Shown: positions 1 through 5,233, counted from the stretch's first letter. The stretch: DNA of 19,784 nt from an uncultured Clostridium sp. (GCA_946545035.1 CAMNND010000008.1:1-19784); one strand, 5' to 3'. Made by a program: numbers and translations. Notes: generated from the sequence alone by a model not told the origin.

Positions 1-2
1 TA

Positions 3-50
3 CCAAGTAAACTAGATAAATTAGAAGCTATGGTTATCGAGAATAGCTAG
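3..50 (+). CDS. C-terminal tail of an upstream late (tail-region) gene, partial
   Basis: An open frame enters from the left edge and ends at TAG 48-50, giving the last 15 residues (PSKLDKLEAMVIENS). It sits directly upstream of an XkdX-like gene and a lysis cassette, so it is probably the end of a tail or baseplate gene. Too short to assign a family. Confidence 0.55.
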   Translation, partial: PSKLDKLEAMVIENS

Positions 51-62
51 AAAGGAATAATT

Positions 63-317
63 ATGATAGATTTAAGTAAAGTATTTTACAATGCAGTAAT
101 CAACCTATATAAAAAAGGTGTATATACTGTAGATTATGCAATAATTAAAGCGAGTGAATTAGCAGATAAGAACAAAATAAATGCTAATGACTATGAGGAG
201 CTAATTATATACTTAGCTGAGGAACAAGAAAAAGAAATGCAAGAAGAAGTTGCCGAAGAGGTAATTGATGAGGTTGAAGACCAACCAGAATCTGTCGAAG
301 AAACAGAGGTGGGGTAA
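63..317 (+). CDS. Small XkdX-like phage protein
   Basis: 84 aa. The start is set by AAAGGA 12 bases upstream. Residues about 8-50 (FYNAVINLYKKGVYT, then a helix and NANDYEELIIYL) resemble the short XkdX-type proteins found between tail-fibre and holin genes in Firmicute phages. Those are usually only 40-60 aa. The extra C-terminal part (about 51-84) is almost entirely Glu/Val/Asp/Gln and is probably a charged tail. No catalytic motif or membrane segment is visible. The next gene starts on the base after its stop codon, so the two are probably translated together. XkdX function is not established; a structural or tail-associated role is inferred from position only. The family call is from pattern resemblance and is moderate. 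Confidence 0.6.
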   Translation: MIDLSKVFYNAVINLYKKGVYTVDYAIIKASELADKNKINANDYEELIIYLAEEQEKEMQEEVAEEVIDEVEDQPESVEETEVG

Positions 318-542
318 ATGGACAATATAATTTCCAACATAGCTAACTATGGCGTAAGTATCGTCATAGTTGGCTTATTTTTATGGGATTGGATAGCAAA
401 TAAAAAGAAGATAACAGAGACCCTAGAAGAAATGAAGGTGTCTAATGCAAATACATCTAAGTCCTTAGAATTATTACAGAAAAGCATGGACAACCAGACA
501 CAGACACTAAAGGACATAAAACAAGATATAGAAAGGAAGTGA
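318..542 (+). CDS. Small membrane protein with coiled-coil tail, possible accessory holin
   Basis: 74 aa. It starts directly after the preceding stop, with GAGGTGGGG as ribosome binding site. Residues about 11-27 form one hydrophobic segment (YGVSIVIVGLFLWDWI), followed by a Lys-rich stretch and a long polar helix (about 31-74) with heptad-like spacing. This topology, a short N-terminal membrane anchor plus a cytoplasmic coiled coil, matches small proteins of the YvrJ/BhlA/XhlA kind that sit next to holins. It lies between the XkdX-like gene and a second membrane protein, just before the endolysin. It may anchor or modulate the holin. The exact family is not certain. Confidence 0.65.
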   Translation: MDNIISNIANYGVSIVIVGLFLWDWIANKKKITETLEEMKVSNANTSKSLELLQKSMDNQTQTLKDIKQDIERK

Positions 543-546
543 TAAT

Positions 547-744
547 ATGCAAGAGGCAATAAAACAATTATTACTAAATTTAGCAAATTTACTAAAAGTA
601 AAAACGATATTATCTTTGGCTGTAATTATAACGACTTGTATTTTAACTTTTAAAGGTGTAATAAGTGTTGAATCGTTTATGGCTATAGCAAGTGCTATAA
701 TTACCTACTATTTTACTAAAAAAGAGGATAAGGAGGGCGAATAA
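547..744 (+). CDS. Probable holin (small phage membrane protein)
   Basis: 65 aa, read from ATG 547 behind GGAAGTG. Residues about 1-18 form an amphipathic N-terminal helix (AIKQLLLNLANLLKVK). Two hydrophobic segments follow, about 20-36 (ILSLAVIITTCILTFKG) and 43-57 (FMAIASAIITYYF), and then a charged tail (KKEDKEGE). Two membrane spans with a charged C-terminus and a position 2 bases before the endolysin gene are the usual signs of a class II holin. Holins oligomerise in the cytoplasmic membrane at a set time and let the endolysin reach the wall. The role is inferred from topology and synteny; no catalytic residues are expected. Confidence 0.7.
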   Translation: MQEAIKQLLLNLANLLKVKTILSLAVIITTCILTFKGVISVESFMAIASAIITYYFTKKEDKEGE

Positions 745-746
745 TT

Positions 747-1685
747 ATGAAAATAATACAAAACCTAACTAATATCAATTTTACCAAAATGTCAAATAAA
801 GTTAATAAATATATAGTTATACATTATGTTGGTGCTGTTTCCACAGCAAGAAACAATGCAACATATTTTAAGAAAATATATAGGGGAGCAAGTGCAAATT
901 ATTTTGTTGATGACAACGAAATCGTACAAGTTGTTAAAGACTCGGACCGTGCTTGGCATTGTGGTGATCCATTAAAGTCCGGAGATGGCGGACACTTCAA
1001 TGGTATATGTATGAATTCAAATAGTATAGGTATTGAAATGTGTTGCTTTAATAATAATGGAACGCTCGATATTTCAGAAAAGACGATTGCAAATACTATA
1101 GAATTAGTTAAATATTTAATGGAAAAATATAATATTCCTGTTAAAAATGTAATCAGACATTATGATGTTACTAATAAGGTATGTCCTGAACCATTTGTAA
1201 GAAACTTCCAAAGATGGATGGATTTTAAAGCAAGGTTAACAGGAGAGCAAAGTCAAGATATACCAGCGACAACACCAAGTCAGAGCGAAAATACAATGAA
1301 AAATAGAATTAAGAAAATCCAGGAGCATTTGAACAATAATTATAATGCAGGACTAGTTGTTGATGGAATATTTGGACCAAAAACAAAAGAAGCACTAGTT
1401 ATAGCTTTACAAACAGAATTAAATGTTCAATTTGGGGCAAATTTAAAGGTTGATGGAATATTCGGACCAAAAACAAAAGAACAAATTAGAACAATTAAAA
1501 AAGGTGCAAAAGGAAATATTACATATATAGTACAAGCCTTGTTAATTTGTAACGGATACGATATTGCATTTGACGGAGATTTTGGTTCAAATACTAAGTC
1601 CGCAGCAGAAGACTATCAATCTAAAAACGGATTAAAGGTTGATGGAGAAGTAGGCAAGAATACATTTACTACAATGTTAGCGTAA
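747..1685 (+). CDS. Endolysin: N-acetylmuramoyl-L-alanine amidase (Amidase_2) with peptidoglycan-binding repeats
   Basis: 312 aa, ribosome binding site AAGGAGGG. The N-terminal domain (about 1-165) is an Amidase_2/PGRP zinc amidase that cuts the bond between MurNAc and the L-Ala of the stem peptide. Zinc ligands are visible as His26 (IVIHYVG), His138 (VIRHYDVT) and Cys146 (KVCPEPF), and Glu97 lies in GIEM. A linker rich in Thr/Ser/Gln follows (about 168-185). The C-terminal part (about 186-312) holds three peptidoglycan-binding (PG_binding_1-like) repeats, each marked by the motif VDGxFGxxTK or DGxxGxNT. There is no signal peptide, which agrees with holin-dependent release. It is the last gene of the late operon and is followed at once by a terminator. 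Function is very secure; wall-type specificity is not. Confidence 0.93.
   Translation: MKIIQNLTNINFTKMSNKVNKYIVIHYVGAVSTARNNATYFKKIYRGASANYFVDDNEIVQVVKDSDRAWHCGDPLKSGDGGHFNGICMNSNSIGIEMCCFNNNGTLDISEKTIANTIELVKYLMEKYNIPVKNVIRHYDVTNKVCPEPFVRNFQRWMDFKARLTGEQSQDIPATTPSQSENTMKNRIKKIQEHLNNNYNAGLVVDGIFGPKTKEALVIALQTELNVQFGANLKVDGIFGPKTKEQIRTIKKGAKGNITYIVQALLICNGYDIAFDGDFGSNTKSAAEDYQSKNGLKVDGEVGKNTFTTMLA
1359..1481 (+). repeat. 33-bp direct repeat inside the endolysin gene
   Basis: Bases 1359-1391 and 1449-1481 match at all but one position and lie 90 bp apart, in the same frame. Both encode VDGIFGPKTKE. The near identity at DNA level suggests a recent duplication or gene conversion of a peptidoglycan-binding repeat. 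The third repeat (about 1569-1680) has diverged. Confidence 0.85.
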
Positions 1686-1690
1686 AAAAG

Positions 1691-1720
1691 AGAAGTGAAG
1701 ATTTACTTCACTTCTTAATT
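1691..1720. terminator. Bidirectional terminator closing the late operon and the small repressor gene
   Basis: A perfect 10-bp stem, AGAAGTGAAG (1691-1700) and CTTCACTTCT (1706-1715), encloses a 5-base loop. A-rich sequence precedes it and T-rich sequence (TAATTTTTATT) follows, so it can act on both strands. The convergent repressor gene has its stop codon (1708-1710) inside the stem. Confidence 0.8.
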
Positions 1721-1908
1721 TTTATTAAATCTCCTGGAGAACAATTTAAAATGCTACAAGCTCTTTCAAGGGTATCAAATTTTATGCCAGAACTTTCATT
1801 ATTAATAAGATTTGATAGAGATTGGTAACTTCCATCCATCTGTTTTATAAACCAATATTTAGTTTTTTTCTTTTGTGAAAGTAGTTCATCAATTGCAATT
1901 TGTACCAT
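1708..1908 (-). CDS. Small Xre/Cro-type repressor (HTH_26-like)
   Basis: 66 aa on the minus strand. ATG at 1906-1908 is preceded on that strand by GGAGGTG. The protein is essentially a lone helix-turn-helix domain: KTKYWFIKQM, SYQSLSNLINNES, then IKFDTLERACSILNCSPGDLI. The last motif, F-DTL-x2-x-C-x2-L-C-x-PGDL, is typical of the short Xre regulators of the HTH_26 group (compare B. subtilis YozG). There is no C-terminal sensory or peptidase domain, so it cannot self-cleave like a LexA-type CI. It is divergent from two small ORFs, and the intergenic region holds a 24-bp dyad, so it probably represses that cassette and perhaps itself. The target is inferred. Confidence 0.85.
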   Translation of the reverse strand: MVQIAIDELLSQKKKTKYWFIKQMDGSYQSLSNLINNESSGIKFDTLERACSILNCSPGDLIKIKK

Positions 1909-1986
1909 TTGAACACCTCCAAAATTATTTACACCGCAATTTTACAACATTTTTTGGCTAAATGTAAGTGAGTTGTATATAACTTA

Positions 1987-2030
1987 TTTACAAAATAACT
2001 ATTGTGTAAAGAAACTATTTCTTGTATAAT
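1987..2030 (+). promoter_or_regulatory. Promoter with overlapping 24-bp dyad operator
   Basis: A promoter TTGTGT (2002-2007), 17-base spacer, TATAAT (2025-2030) reads toward the 55-aa ORF at 2052. An imperfect palindrome at 1987-2010, with arms TTTACA...TGTAAA and inner AAT...ATT, covers the -35 box. A protein bound there would block the promoter. The obvious candidate is the divergent HTH protein. A weaker minus-strand promoter for that protein (TTACAT, 17 bases, TAAAAT) can be drawn upstream of 1908, but I give it low weight. Confidence 0.65.
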
Positions 2031-2232
2031 TGCATAAAAGAGGTGTTGTGAATGAAGAATAAATCAGTAATAGACACACTTGATAAAATAAAAGCAATGA
2101 TAAAAAAAGAGCAATATGGAGATGCTTTGAATTATATTGAAAGTTCTAAATTAAGAATATTGTTCGAGGAAGACAAAGAGCAAGATTATATTGATGAAGT
2201 AGTAAATTCTTTAAAATAACTATTGTATAAAG
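1992..2232 (+). repeat. Duplicated 20-bp operator-like element
   Basis: Bases 1992-2011 and 2213-2232 are identical except for one position (core AATAACTATTG, then TRTAAAG) and lie 221 bp apart. The first is most of the dyad operator at the 55-aa gene. The second overlaps the last codons of that gene and lies just upstream of the next promoter. The pattern suggests that one regulator acts on both small genes. Confidence 0.75.
2052..2219 (+). CDS. Small protein of unknown function (55 aa), accessory cassette
   Basis: The frame runs from ATG 2052 to TAA 2217-2219, with AGAGGTG as ribosome binding site 5-10 bases upstream and a well-formed promoter 22 bases before the start. The product is 55 aa, helical and highly charged (KNKSVIDTLDKIKAMIKKE, then YGDALNYIESSKLRILFEED and a Glu/Asp-rich end). 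There are no Cys clusters, membrane segments or catalytic motifs. I do not recognise the family. The start, promoter and operator make it a credible gene despite its size. Its position between lysis genes and attP is where temperate phages often carry genes expressed from the prophage. Confidence 0.65.
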   Translation: MKNKSVIDTLDKIKAMIKKEQYGDALNYIESSKLRILFEEDKEQDYIDEVVNSLK

Positions 2233-2235
2233 TAG

Positions 2236-2264
2236 TTAAAATCATAAAAACAAAGTGCTACAAT
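2236..2264 (+). promoter_or_regulatory. Extended -10 promoter for the 47-aa gene
   Basis: TTAAAA (2236-2241), a 17-base spacer, and TACAAT (2259-2264) preceded by TGC, which fits an extended -10. It starts a few bases after the second operator-like repeat and 34 bases before ATG 2298. The -35 is weak. Confidence 0.45.
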
Positions 2265-2297
2265 GCAGGTGTATATTTTTACGGAAGGAGTAGCACG

Positions 2298-2441
2298 ATG
2301 GAAACTTTTATCGAGAAAATAGTAAAAGAAAACAAAAGCTCTTTCACGAATGAAGAAAAAATGATTATGAAGAAAAATATGCGATTGGTTAAAAAATTAT
2401 ATCTCCTGGGGCTGTGCCACGGTCGAGATGCATATAAATAA
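2298..2441 (+). CDS. Small protein of unknown function (47 aa), accessory cassette
   Basis: A longer in-frame frame opens at 2223, but ATG 2298 is chosen because GGAAGGAG lies 7-14 bases upstream. The earlier start has no ribosome binding site and would run through the promoter. The product is METFIEKIVKENKSSF, a Glu/Lys-rich helix, then VKKLYLLGLCHGRDAYK. Small proteins with the pattern ENK...EE..I..N..L..K.Y.LGL..G occur near the lysis or integration ends of clostridial phages, in my recollection, without a known function. One short hydrophobic patch (LYLLGL) is too short to span a membrane. It ends 3 bases before the left integrase arm repeat. Confidence 0.65.
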   Translation: METFIEKIVKENKSSFTNEEKMIMKKNMRLVKKLYLLGLCHGRDAYK

Positions 2442-2443
2442 AA

Positions 2444-2464
2444 TTCCCACATTTTTCCCACATT
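2444..2464 (+). repeat. Left integrase arm-type repeat (two 11-bp units)
   Basis: Two tandem copies of TTCCCACATTT (the second lacks the last base) form a 21-bp element that is identical to 2662-2682. The two copies flank the tRNA-like core at 114 and 57 bases. Tyrosine integrases with an N-terminal arm-binding domain use such direct repeats on both sides of the core. Assignment as arm sites is inference from arrangement. Confidence 0.75.
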
Positions 2465-2533
2465 AGAATTTTATAAGTACAGGTATATAAAAAGAACTTT
2501 GGTATAAAATATTATAAAAGTAGTGATTATAAA

Positions 2534-2568
2534 GGACTGGGAAGAACTAAAAAAGTCCTTCCTAGTCC
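2534..2568 (+). other. 11-bp hairpin abutting the attP core
   Basis: GGACTGGGAAG (2534-2544) pairs with CTTCCTAGTCC (2558-2568), with one G-T wobble and a 13-base loop. The 3' arm runs directly into the tRNA-derived core. No T-run follows, so it is not a standard terminator. It could be a leftover of tRNA pairing, an accessory recombination structure, or chance. Confidence 0.5.
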
Positions 2569-2605
2569 CGGCAGGTCGGTGGTTCGAATCCACTTCTCGC
2601 TACCA
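2568..2605 (+). other. attP core: 3' end of a tRNA gene
   Basis: The sequence reads as the 3' portion of a class I tRNA: anticodon-stem 3' side CCGGC (2568-2572), variable loop AGGTC, T-stem GGTGG/CCACT around loop TTCGAAT (2578-2594), acceptor strand TCTCGCT (2595-2601), discriminator A and CCA (2603-2605). No matching 5' acceptor (AGCGAGA), D-arm or anticodon loop lies upstream, so it is not a tRNA gene. A 3' tRNA fragment beside a tyrosine integrase gene is the standard attachment-site design: integration restores the host tRNA. Phage genes lie on both sides, so this is attP, not attL or attR. The isoacceptor cannot be read because the anticodon is missing. Confidence 0.85.
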
Positions 2606-2613
2606 TTTAACCT

Positions 2614-2658
2614 AGAGCTGATTGATATTCGGGCAGAATATTGATTAGCTCTTTTTTT
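2614..2658 (+). terminator. Strong rho-independent terminator downstream of the attP core
   Basis: A 16-bp stem (2614-2629 with 2637-2652, three G-T wobbles), a 7-base loop CGGGCAG, and a run of seven T (2652-2658). It reads in the direction of the tRNA fragment. After integration it would lie just downstream of the restored host tRNA gene and would end its transcript. It also stops rightward transcripts from running antisense into the integrase gene. Confidence 0.85.
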
Positions 2659-2661
2659 GTT

Positions 2662-2682
2662 TTCCCACATTTTTCCCACATT
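2662..2682 (+). repeat. Right integrase arm-type repeat (two 11-bp units)
   Basis: Identical in all 21 positions to 2444-2464 and in the same orientation. It lies between the terminator and the end of the integrase gene. Together the two elements give four TTCCCACAT units around the core. Confidence 0.75.
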
Positions 2683-2706
2683 GGTTTTCAAACTCGAAAT
2701 AATTTT

Positions 2707-3954
2707 TTAGAAATTAACAATATCTGAAATCAAATTTGCAGTTTTTGATTTATCTTCTGGTAATACAAAGATATAGTATTTTTCAGTTATCTTAATCGAA
2801 CTATGGCCAAGCAAGTCTTTTATGTCGTGAATATTCGCACCACGTCTAATTAAAGTTGTTGCATACGTATCACGAATGCTATGAAACTTCTTACAATCAA
2901 TGTTATTATTTCGTAATAATCTTTTCCATGAATCAGCAAAGTTTTTAGGATCTAATAAATTACAAGTTGATGAAGTAAAAATAGGAGATTCATCATCAAA
3001 AGTTAGACCACATCTTTTCCACTTTAGCTCTTGTTCCAAAAAATACTTCTGCAAAATAGAATTAAAATTTTCTGGAAAATTAATTGTTCTTATAGAAGAT
3101 TTAAATTTAGGTCTAATAAGTCTTAGCTCTCGATGCCATTTAGTATCGCTTTCGTATATTTTTACCCTTTTAAGAGTATTTCTAACTTTGATAGTGTTAT
3201 TAGTTATAAATTTCTTTTTTAGGCCTAAAAGCTCGCCTAAGCGCAACCCTGTTACTAAATCAAGCAAAATAGCAACATTAAGAGTATTATTGTTTCCATA
3301 ACTATAAGCAAGGGCTTTTTTTAATTTGTTTATTTCTTCATCATTAAATACTTGTATATCCATTTCTTCATCATCTGCATCATCCTCACATCCGTCAGCA
3401 TTACCAGGAATTTCAATATTAGTTAAGGAGCATGGATTTTCGGTTGTATATTTTTGTTTAATACAATATGTGAAGAAAGAGCGTAAAGTTTTATTCAAAT
3501 CAAAGATTTTTTCGCTACTAACATCTATGTGTTTCATAGTATTTGTTCTTGTATCTAACATATCAAGACCATTTTTATAAAGTTCATTATAATAAATTTG
3601 AAATGGATTAGATACTGCATTTTGTATTTGAACATATGCAATGGGGCTACCTTTAATGTAGTTTCTAAAATTAGTTTCGTGTTTTTCAAATGTACTTGAT
3701 TTTAGATTTTTAGAATTGATAAGTACTTCAAACAACCAATAGTGCATACATTCTTCAACTGTTAATTTTTCAGCTGAAACATTAAGACCAGATTTCATTT
3801 TTTCTAAAAATTCTTCTATTTTTTTATCGCAGTCTTTTTCTCCATTACCATAAAACTCTTTTCGAATTGCGGTTCCATCTGACTTATGACCAATTGTTAT
3901 AGTCTTTCTATAATACTTTTTTCCATTTTTCTCGCAGTTATATTTCGTTGCCAA
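2707..3954 (-). CDS. int: Tyrosine-family site-specific integrase
   Basis: 415 aa on the minus strand. The start is TTG at 3952-3954, behind AAGGAGGTG on that strand. The first internal Met is at residue 53, inside the arm-binding domain, so the TTG start is well supported. Domains: N-terminal arm-DNA-binding (about 1-60, with GKKYYRKTITIGHKSDGT), SAM-like core-binding (about 62-165), catalytic (about 200-400). Catalytic residues are Arg238 (TGLRLGELLG), Lys near 285 in KFKSSIRTI, His358 and Arg361 (HSIRDTYATTL), His384 (LLGHSS) and Tyr394 (EKYYIF). Phe396 takes the usual His/Trp place after the nucleophile region. An acidic insert (CEDDADDEEMD, about 189-199) lies between domains. It integrates and excises the phage at the tRNA site just downstream of its stop codon. 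Confidence 0.95.
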   Translation of the reverse strand: MATKYNCEKNGKKYYRKTITIGHKSDGTAIRKEFYGNGEKDCDKKIEEFLEKMKSGLNVSAEKLTVEECMHYWLFEVLINSKNLKSSTFEKHETNFRNYIKGSPIAYVQIQNAVSNPFQIYYNELYKNGLDMLDTRTNTMKHIDVSSEKIFDLNKTLRSFFTYCIKQKYTTENPCSLTNIEIPGNADGCEDDADDEEMDIQVFNDEEINKLKKALAYSYGNNNTLNVAILLDLVTGLRLGELLGLKKKFITNNTIKVRNTLKRVKIYESDTKWHRELRLIRPKFKSSIRTINFPENFNSILQKYFLEQELKWKRCGLTFDDESPIFTSSTCNLLDPKNFADSWKRLLRNNNIDCKKFHSIRDTYATTLIRRGANIHDIKDLLGHSSIKITEKYYIFVLPEDKSKTANLISDIVNF

Positions 3955-3979
3955 TTGTTTTCACCTCCTTTCAAATAAA

Positions 3980-4010
3980 AAAAATAAAGGTATCGTGTTA
4001 GACACCTTTT
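3980..4010 (-). terminator. Terminator between the small basic gene and int (minus strand)
   Basis: On the minus strand AGGTGTC (4007-4001) pairs with GATACCT (3994-3988), one wobble, loop of 6, followed by a T-rich tract (TTTATTTTTTTT). It would cut transcripts from the repressor operon before int, so lysogenic int expression is probably low or needs its own start. The sequence CACCTTTTT on the other side could also give weak plus-strand activity. Confidence 0.6.
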
Positions 4011-4015
4011 TATCT

Positions 4016-4228
4016 TTAGTGAAATAATTTTTTTAATAACTTAATTGGGTCAAATGTTGTTTTCTTATAGATTTTATTTTGTACTGACCTTTTAGGATTT
4101 TTTATAAATCCTACACCTTTCTTTCCATATACGGGATTTATAGTGCTTTTTATTGCTCTTTTTGCTCTTCCTGTTGTCCTAGCTTTTAATTTTTTCTTTA
4201 AATTAGGTTTTCTCATTCCAATTTTCAT
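4016..4228 (-). CDS. Small very basic phage protein of unknown function
   Basis: 70 aa. ATG 4226-4228 lies 5 bases after the repressor stop, and its GGAGG overlaps the repressor's last codons, so the two are translationally linked. About a third of residues are Lys/Arg. The pattern RKPNxKKxLKARTTGRAKRAIK...NPxYGKKGxGxIKNPKRSVxNKIYKKTTF is a recurring small protein seen next to CI-type repressors in Firmicute prophages, as far as I recall, without a known role. Its charge suggests nucleic-acid binding. No HTH, zinc or membrane motif is visible. A terminator separates it from int. Confidence 0.75.
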   Translation of the reverse strand: MKIGMRKPNLKKKLKARTTGRAKRAIKSTINPVYGKKGVGFIKNPKRSVQNKIYKKTTFDPIKLLKKLFH

Positions 4229-4233
4229 TGTAA

Positions 4234-4581
4234 TTAGTCCTCCTTTTTTTCGTTTTTTTCTTGTTTATCTAATAAGGCTTCCATTGTGTTTCTTATAATC
4301 ATTTTATTAGTCTCATCTAATTTTTTTATGCTCTTCATAAACTTAATATCTTCATCTGTTAATGGTATTTGTTCAGGATTGCGTATTTCTGATTTACCGA
4401 GTAAATAATCAGTTGATACCCCAAAAAATTCTGCAAATTTTATAGTTAAATCATCATTTGGCTCTCGTTCATTTCTTTCATACATTCCTACAGCACTTGG
4501 AGAAATAGAAAGTAAATTTGCAAGTTCATCTTGCTTAAGACCTTTTTCTTCTCGTAGTATTTTTAACCTATTTCCTCTCAT
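4234..4581 (-). CDS. CI-like lysogeny repressor (HTH_3)
   Basis: 115 aa, minus strand, ATG 4579-4581 behind AAAGGAGG. The N-terminal HTH_3 domain (about 5-60) is textbook: RLKILREEKGLKQDELANLL, SPSAVGMYERNEREP, then KFAEFFGVSTDYLLG. The C-terminal part (about 65-115) is a short helical region (TDEDIKFMKSIKKLDETNKMII) and a Lys/Glu tail, probably for dimerisation. The Ser/Lys peptidase domain of RecA-sensitive repressors is absent, so induction must go through an antirepressor, proteolysis or another route. It is divergent from a Cro-like gene across an operator region with five related 13-bp palindromes, one inside its own promoter. It probably keeps the early operon off and tunes itself. Confidence 0.92.
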   Translation of the reverse strand: MRGNRLKILREEKGLKQDELANLLSISPSAVGMYERNEREPNDDLTIKFAEFFGVSTDYLLGKSEIRNPEQIPLTDEDIKFMKSIKKLDETNKMIIRNTMEALLDKQEKNEKKED

Positions 4582-4602
4582 AAAATCCTCCTTTGATTAG
4601 GT

Positions 4603-4725
4603 AGTATATCACACAAAATGTGTCATGTAAACCCATAACACAAATTGTGCAAAAAAATATAAAAAAATTTAAAATTATATTGACAAAACACAAAATGTGT
4701 TATAATATAAAAACACAAAATGTGT
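4603..4725. promoter_or_regulatory. Divergent early/repressor promoters with four palindromic operators (genetic switch)
   Basis: Leftward promoter for the repressor: TTTACA (4631-4626), 17-base spacer, TATACT (4608-4603). Rightward early promoter: TTGACA (4680-4685) with TATAAT (4701-4706, 15-base spacer) or TAATAT (4703-4708, 17-base spacer). Operators follow ACACAAAATGTGT: O1 4611-4623, O2 4638-4650 (ACACAAATTGTGC), O3 4688-4700, O4 4713-4725. O1 fills the spacer of the leftward promoter and O3 the spacer of the rightward one, so each can be shut by direct occlusion. O4 lies at the early transcript start. Repressor and Cro are the likely ligands. Confidence 0.88.
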
Positions 4726-4739
4726 TGGAGGTGAATTCA

Positions 4740-4928
4740 ATGGATGTACTAAAGAAATTTAGAGAGTCGCTAGGACTAAGCCCACAAGGGTTTGCAGATA
4801 GTATAGGTGTTTCGAAGTCCTTGTATGATAAAGTAGAAACAGGTGTAAGAAAACCTAGTAGAAATTTTTTGGAAAAATTAAAATATAGATATCCACAATT
4901 TGATGTAAATATTTTTTTTGCACAGTAA
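4740..4928 (+). CDS. Cro-like HTH regulator
   Basis: 62 aa. An in-frame frame opens at 4620, but it runs through the promoter and operators; ATG 4740 has TTGGAGGTG upstream and is the first gene of the rightward operon. The protein is one HTH domain (about 3-55): KFRESLGLSPQGFADSIGVSKSLYDKVETGVRKPSRNFLEKLKYRYP. The recognition helix (SKSLYDKVETG) differs from that of the opposing CI (SPSAVGMYERN), yet both probably read the same palindromes. Expected role: turn off repressor synthesis and set the lytic path. Too small for any other domain. Confidence 0.88.
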   Translation: MDVLKKFRESLGLSPQGFADSIGVSKSLYDKVETGVRKPSRNFLEKLKYRYPQFDVNIFFAQ

Positions 4929-4930
4929 CA

Positions 4931-4943
4931 ACACGAAATGTGC
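4931..4943 (+). promoter_or_regulatory. Fifth operator-like palindrome downstream of the Cro-like gene
   Basis: ACACGAAATGTGC fits the switch palindrome with two changed positions. It starts 3 bases after the Cro-like stop codon and ends 22 bases before the next gene. No promoter is evident, so it may be a roadblock or looping site. Confidence 0.6.
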
Positions 4944-4964
4944 AGAAGAAGGGATGTGAAATTT

Positions 4965-5216
4965 ATGATACCAAAATATATAAGTGCAGAAGAATACGCA
5001 AGACGTTCAAGTTTAGGAGTCGAAGAAGTAAAAAGACAGTGTCGAATAGGACAAATCAAATGTTTAAGAACAGAAAAAGGATATTACAAAATACCAGTTT
5101 ATGATAACGACTCTGTTTCAATAGAAGATTACAACAAAGTAAAAGAAGAAAATACACAGCTAAAGACAATACTAAAGCAATTCAATACTACAATTACAAG
5201 TTTAGTAAAGATATGA
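4965..5216 (+). CDS. Excisionase/MerR-like DNA-binding protein
   Basis: 83 aa from ATG 4965. An upstream in-frame ATG at 4938 falls inside the fifth operator and lacks a ribosome binding site, whereas AGAAGGG lies about 11 bases before 4965. Residues about 4-50 (YISAEEYARRSSLGVEEVKRQCRIGQIKCLRTEKGYYKIPV) match the compact winged-helix of excisionase and MerR-type DNA-binding domains: helix-turn-helix, a GxI turn, then a wing and an IP or IPV strand. Residues about 58-83 form a helix suited to dimerisation. Position right after Cro and opposite int favours an excisionase or early regulator. Which of the two cannot be told from sequence. Confidence 0.7.
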   Translation: MIPKYISAEEYARRSSLGVEEVKRQCRIGQIKCLRTEKGYYKIPVYDNDSVSIEDYNKVKEENTQLKTILKQFNTTITSLVKI

Positions 5217-5233
5217 AGGGAGGTGAACAAAAG

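Noticed and set aside
1708..2219. Toxin-antitoxin pair (HTH protein plus 55-aa protein)
   Set aside because: The two genes are divergent, and the small protein shows no toxin motif. A regulator with a target cassette is the simpler reading, although a toxin is not excluded.
2522..2605. A complete tRNA gene ending in CCA
   Set aside because: The 3' half is clear, but no 5' acceptor strand AGCGAGA, D-arm or standard anticodon loop (T33) can be placed. AGTGATT at 2522 pairs at only five of seven positions.
2900..3301. A 133-aa plus-strand frame inside the integrase gene
   Set aside because: It is antisense to the catalytic domain of int, with Ser/Leu/Phe-rich shadow composition.
4620..4739. 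Longer N-terminus for the Cro-like protein
   Set aside because: This stretch contains the promoters and operators, and ATG 4740 has a strong ribosome binding site.
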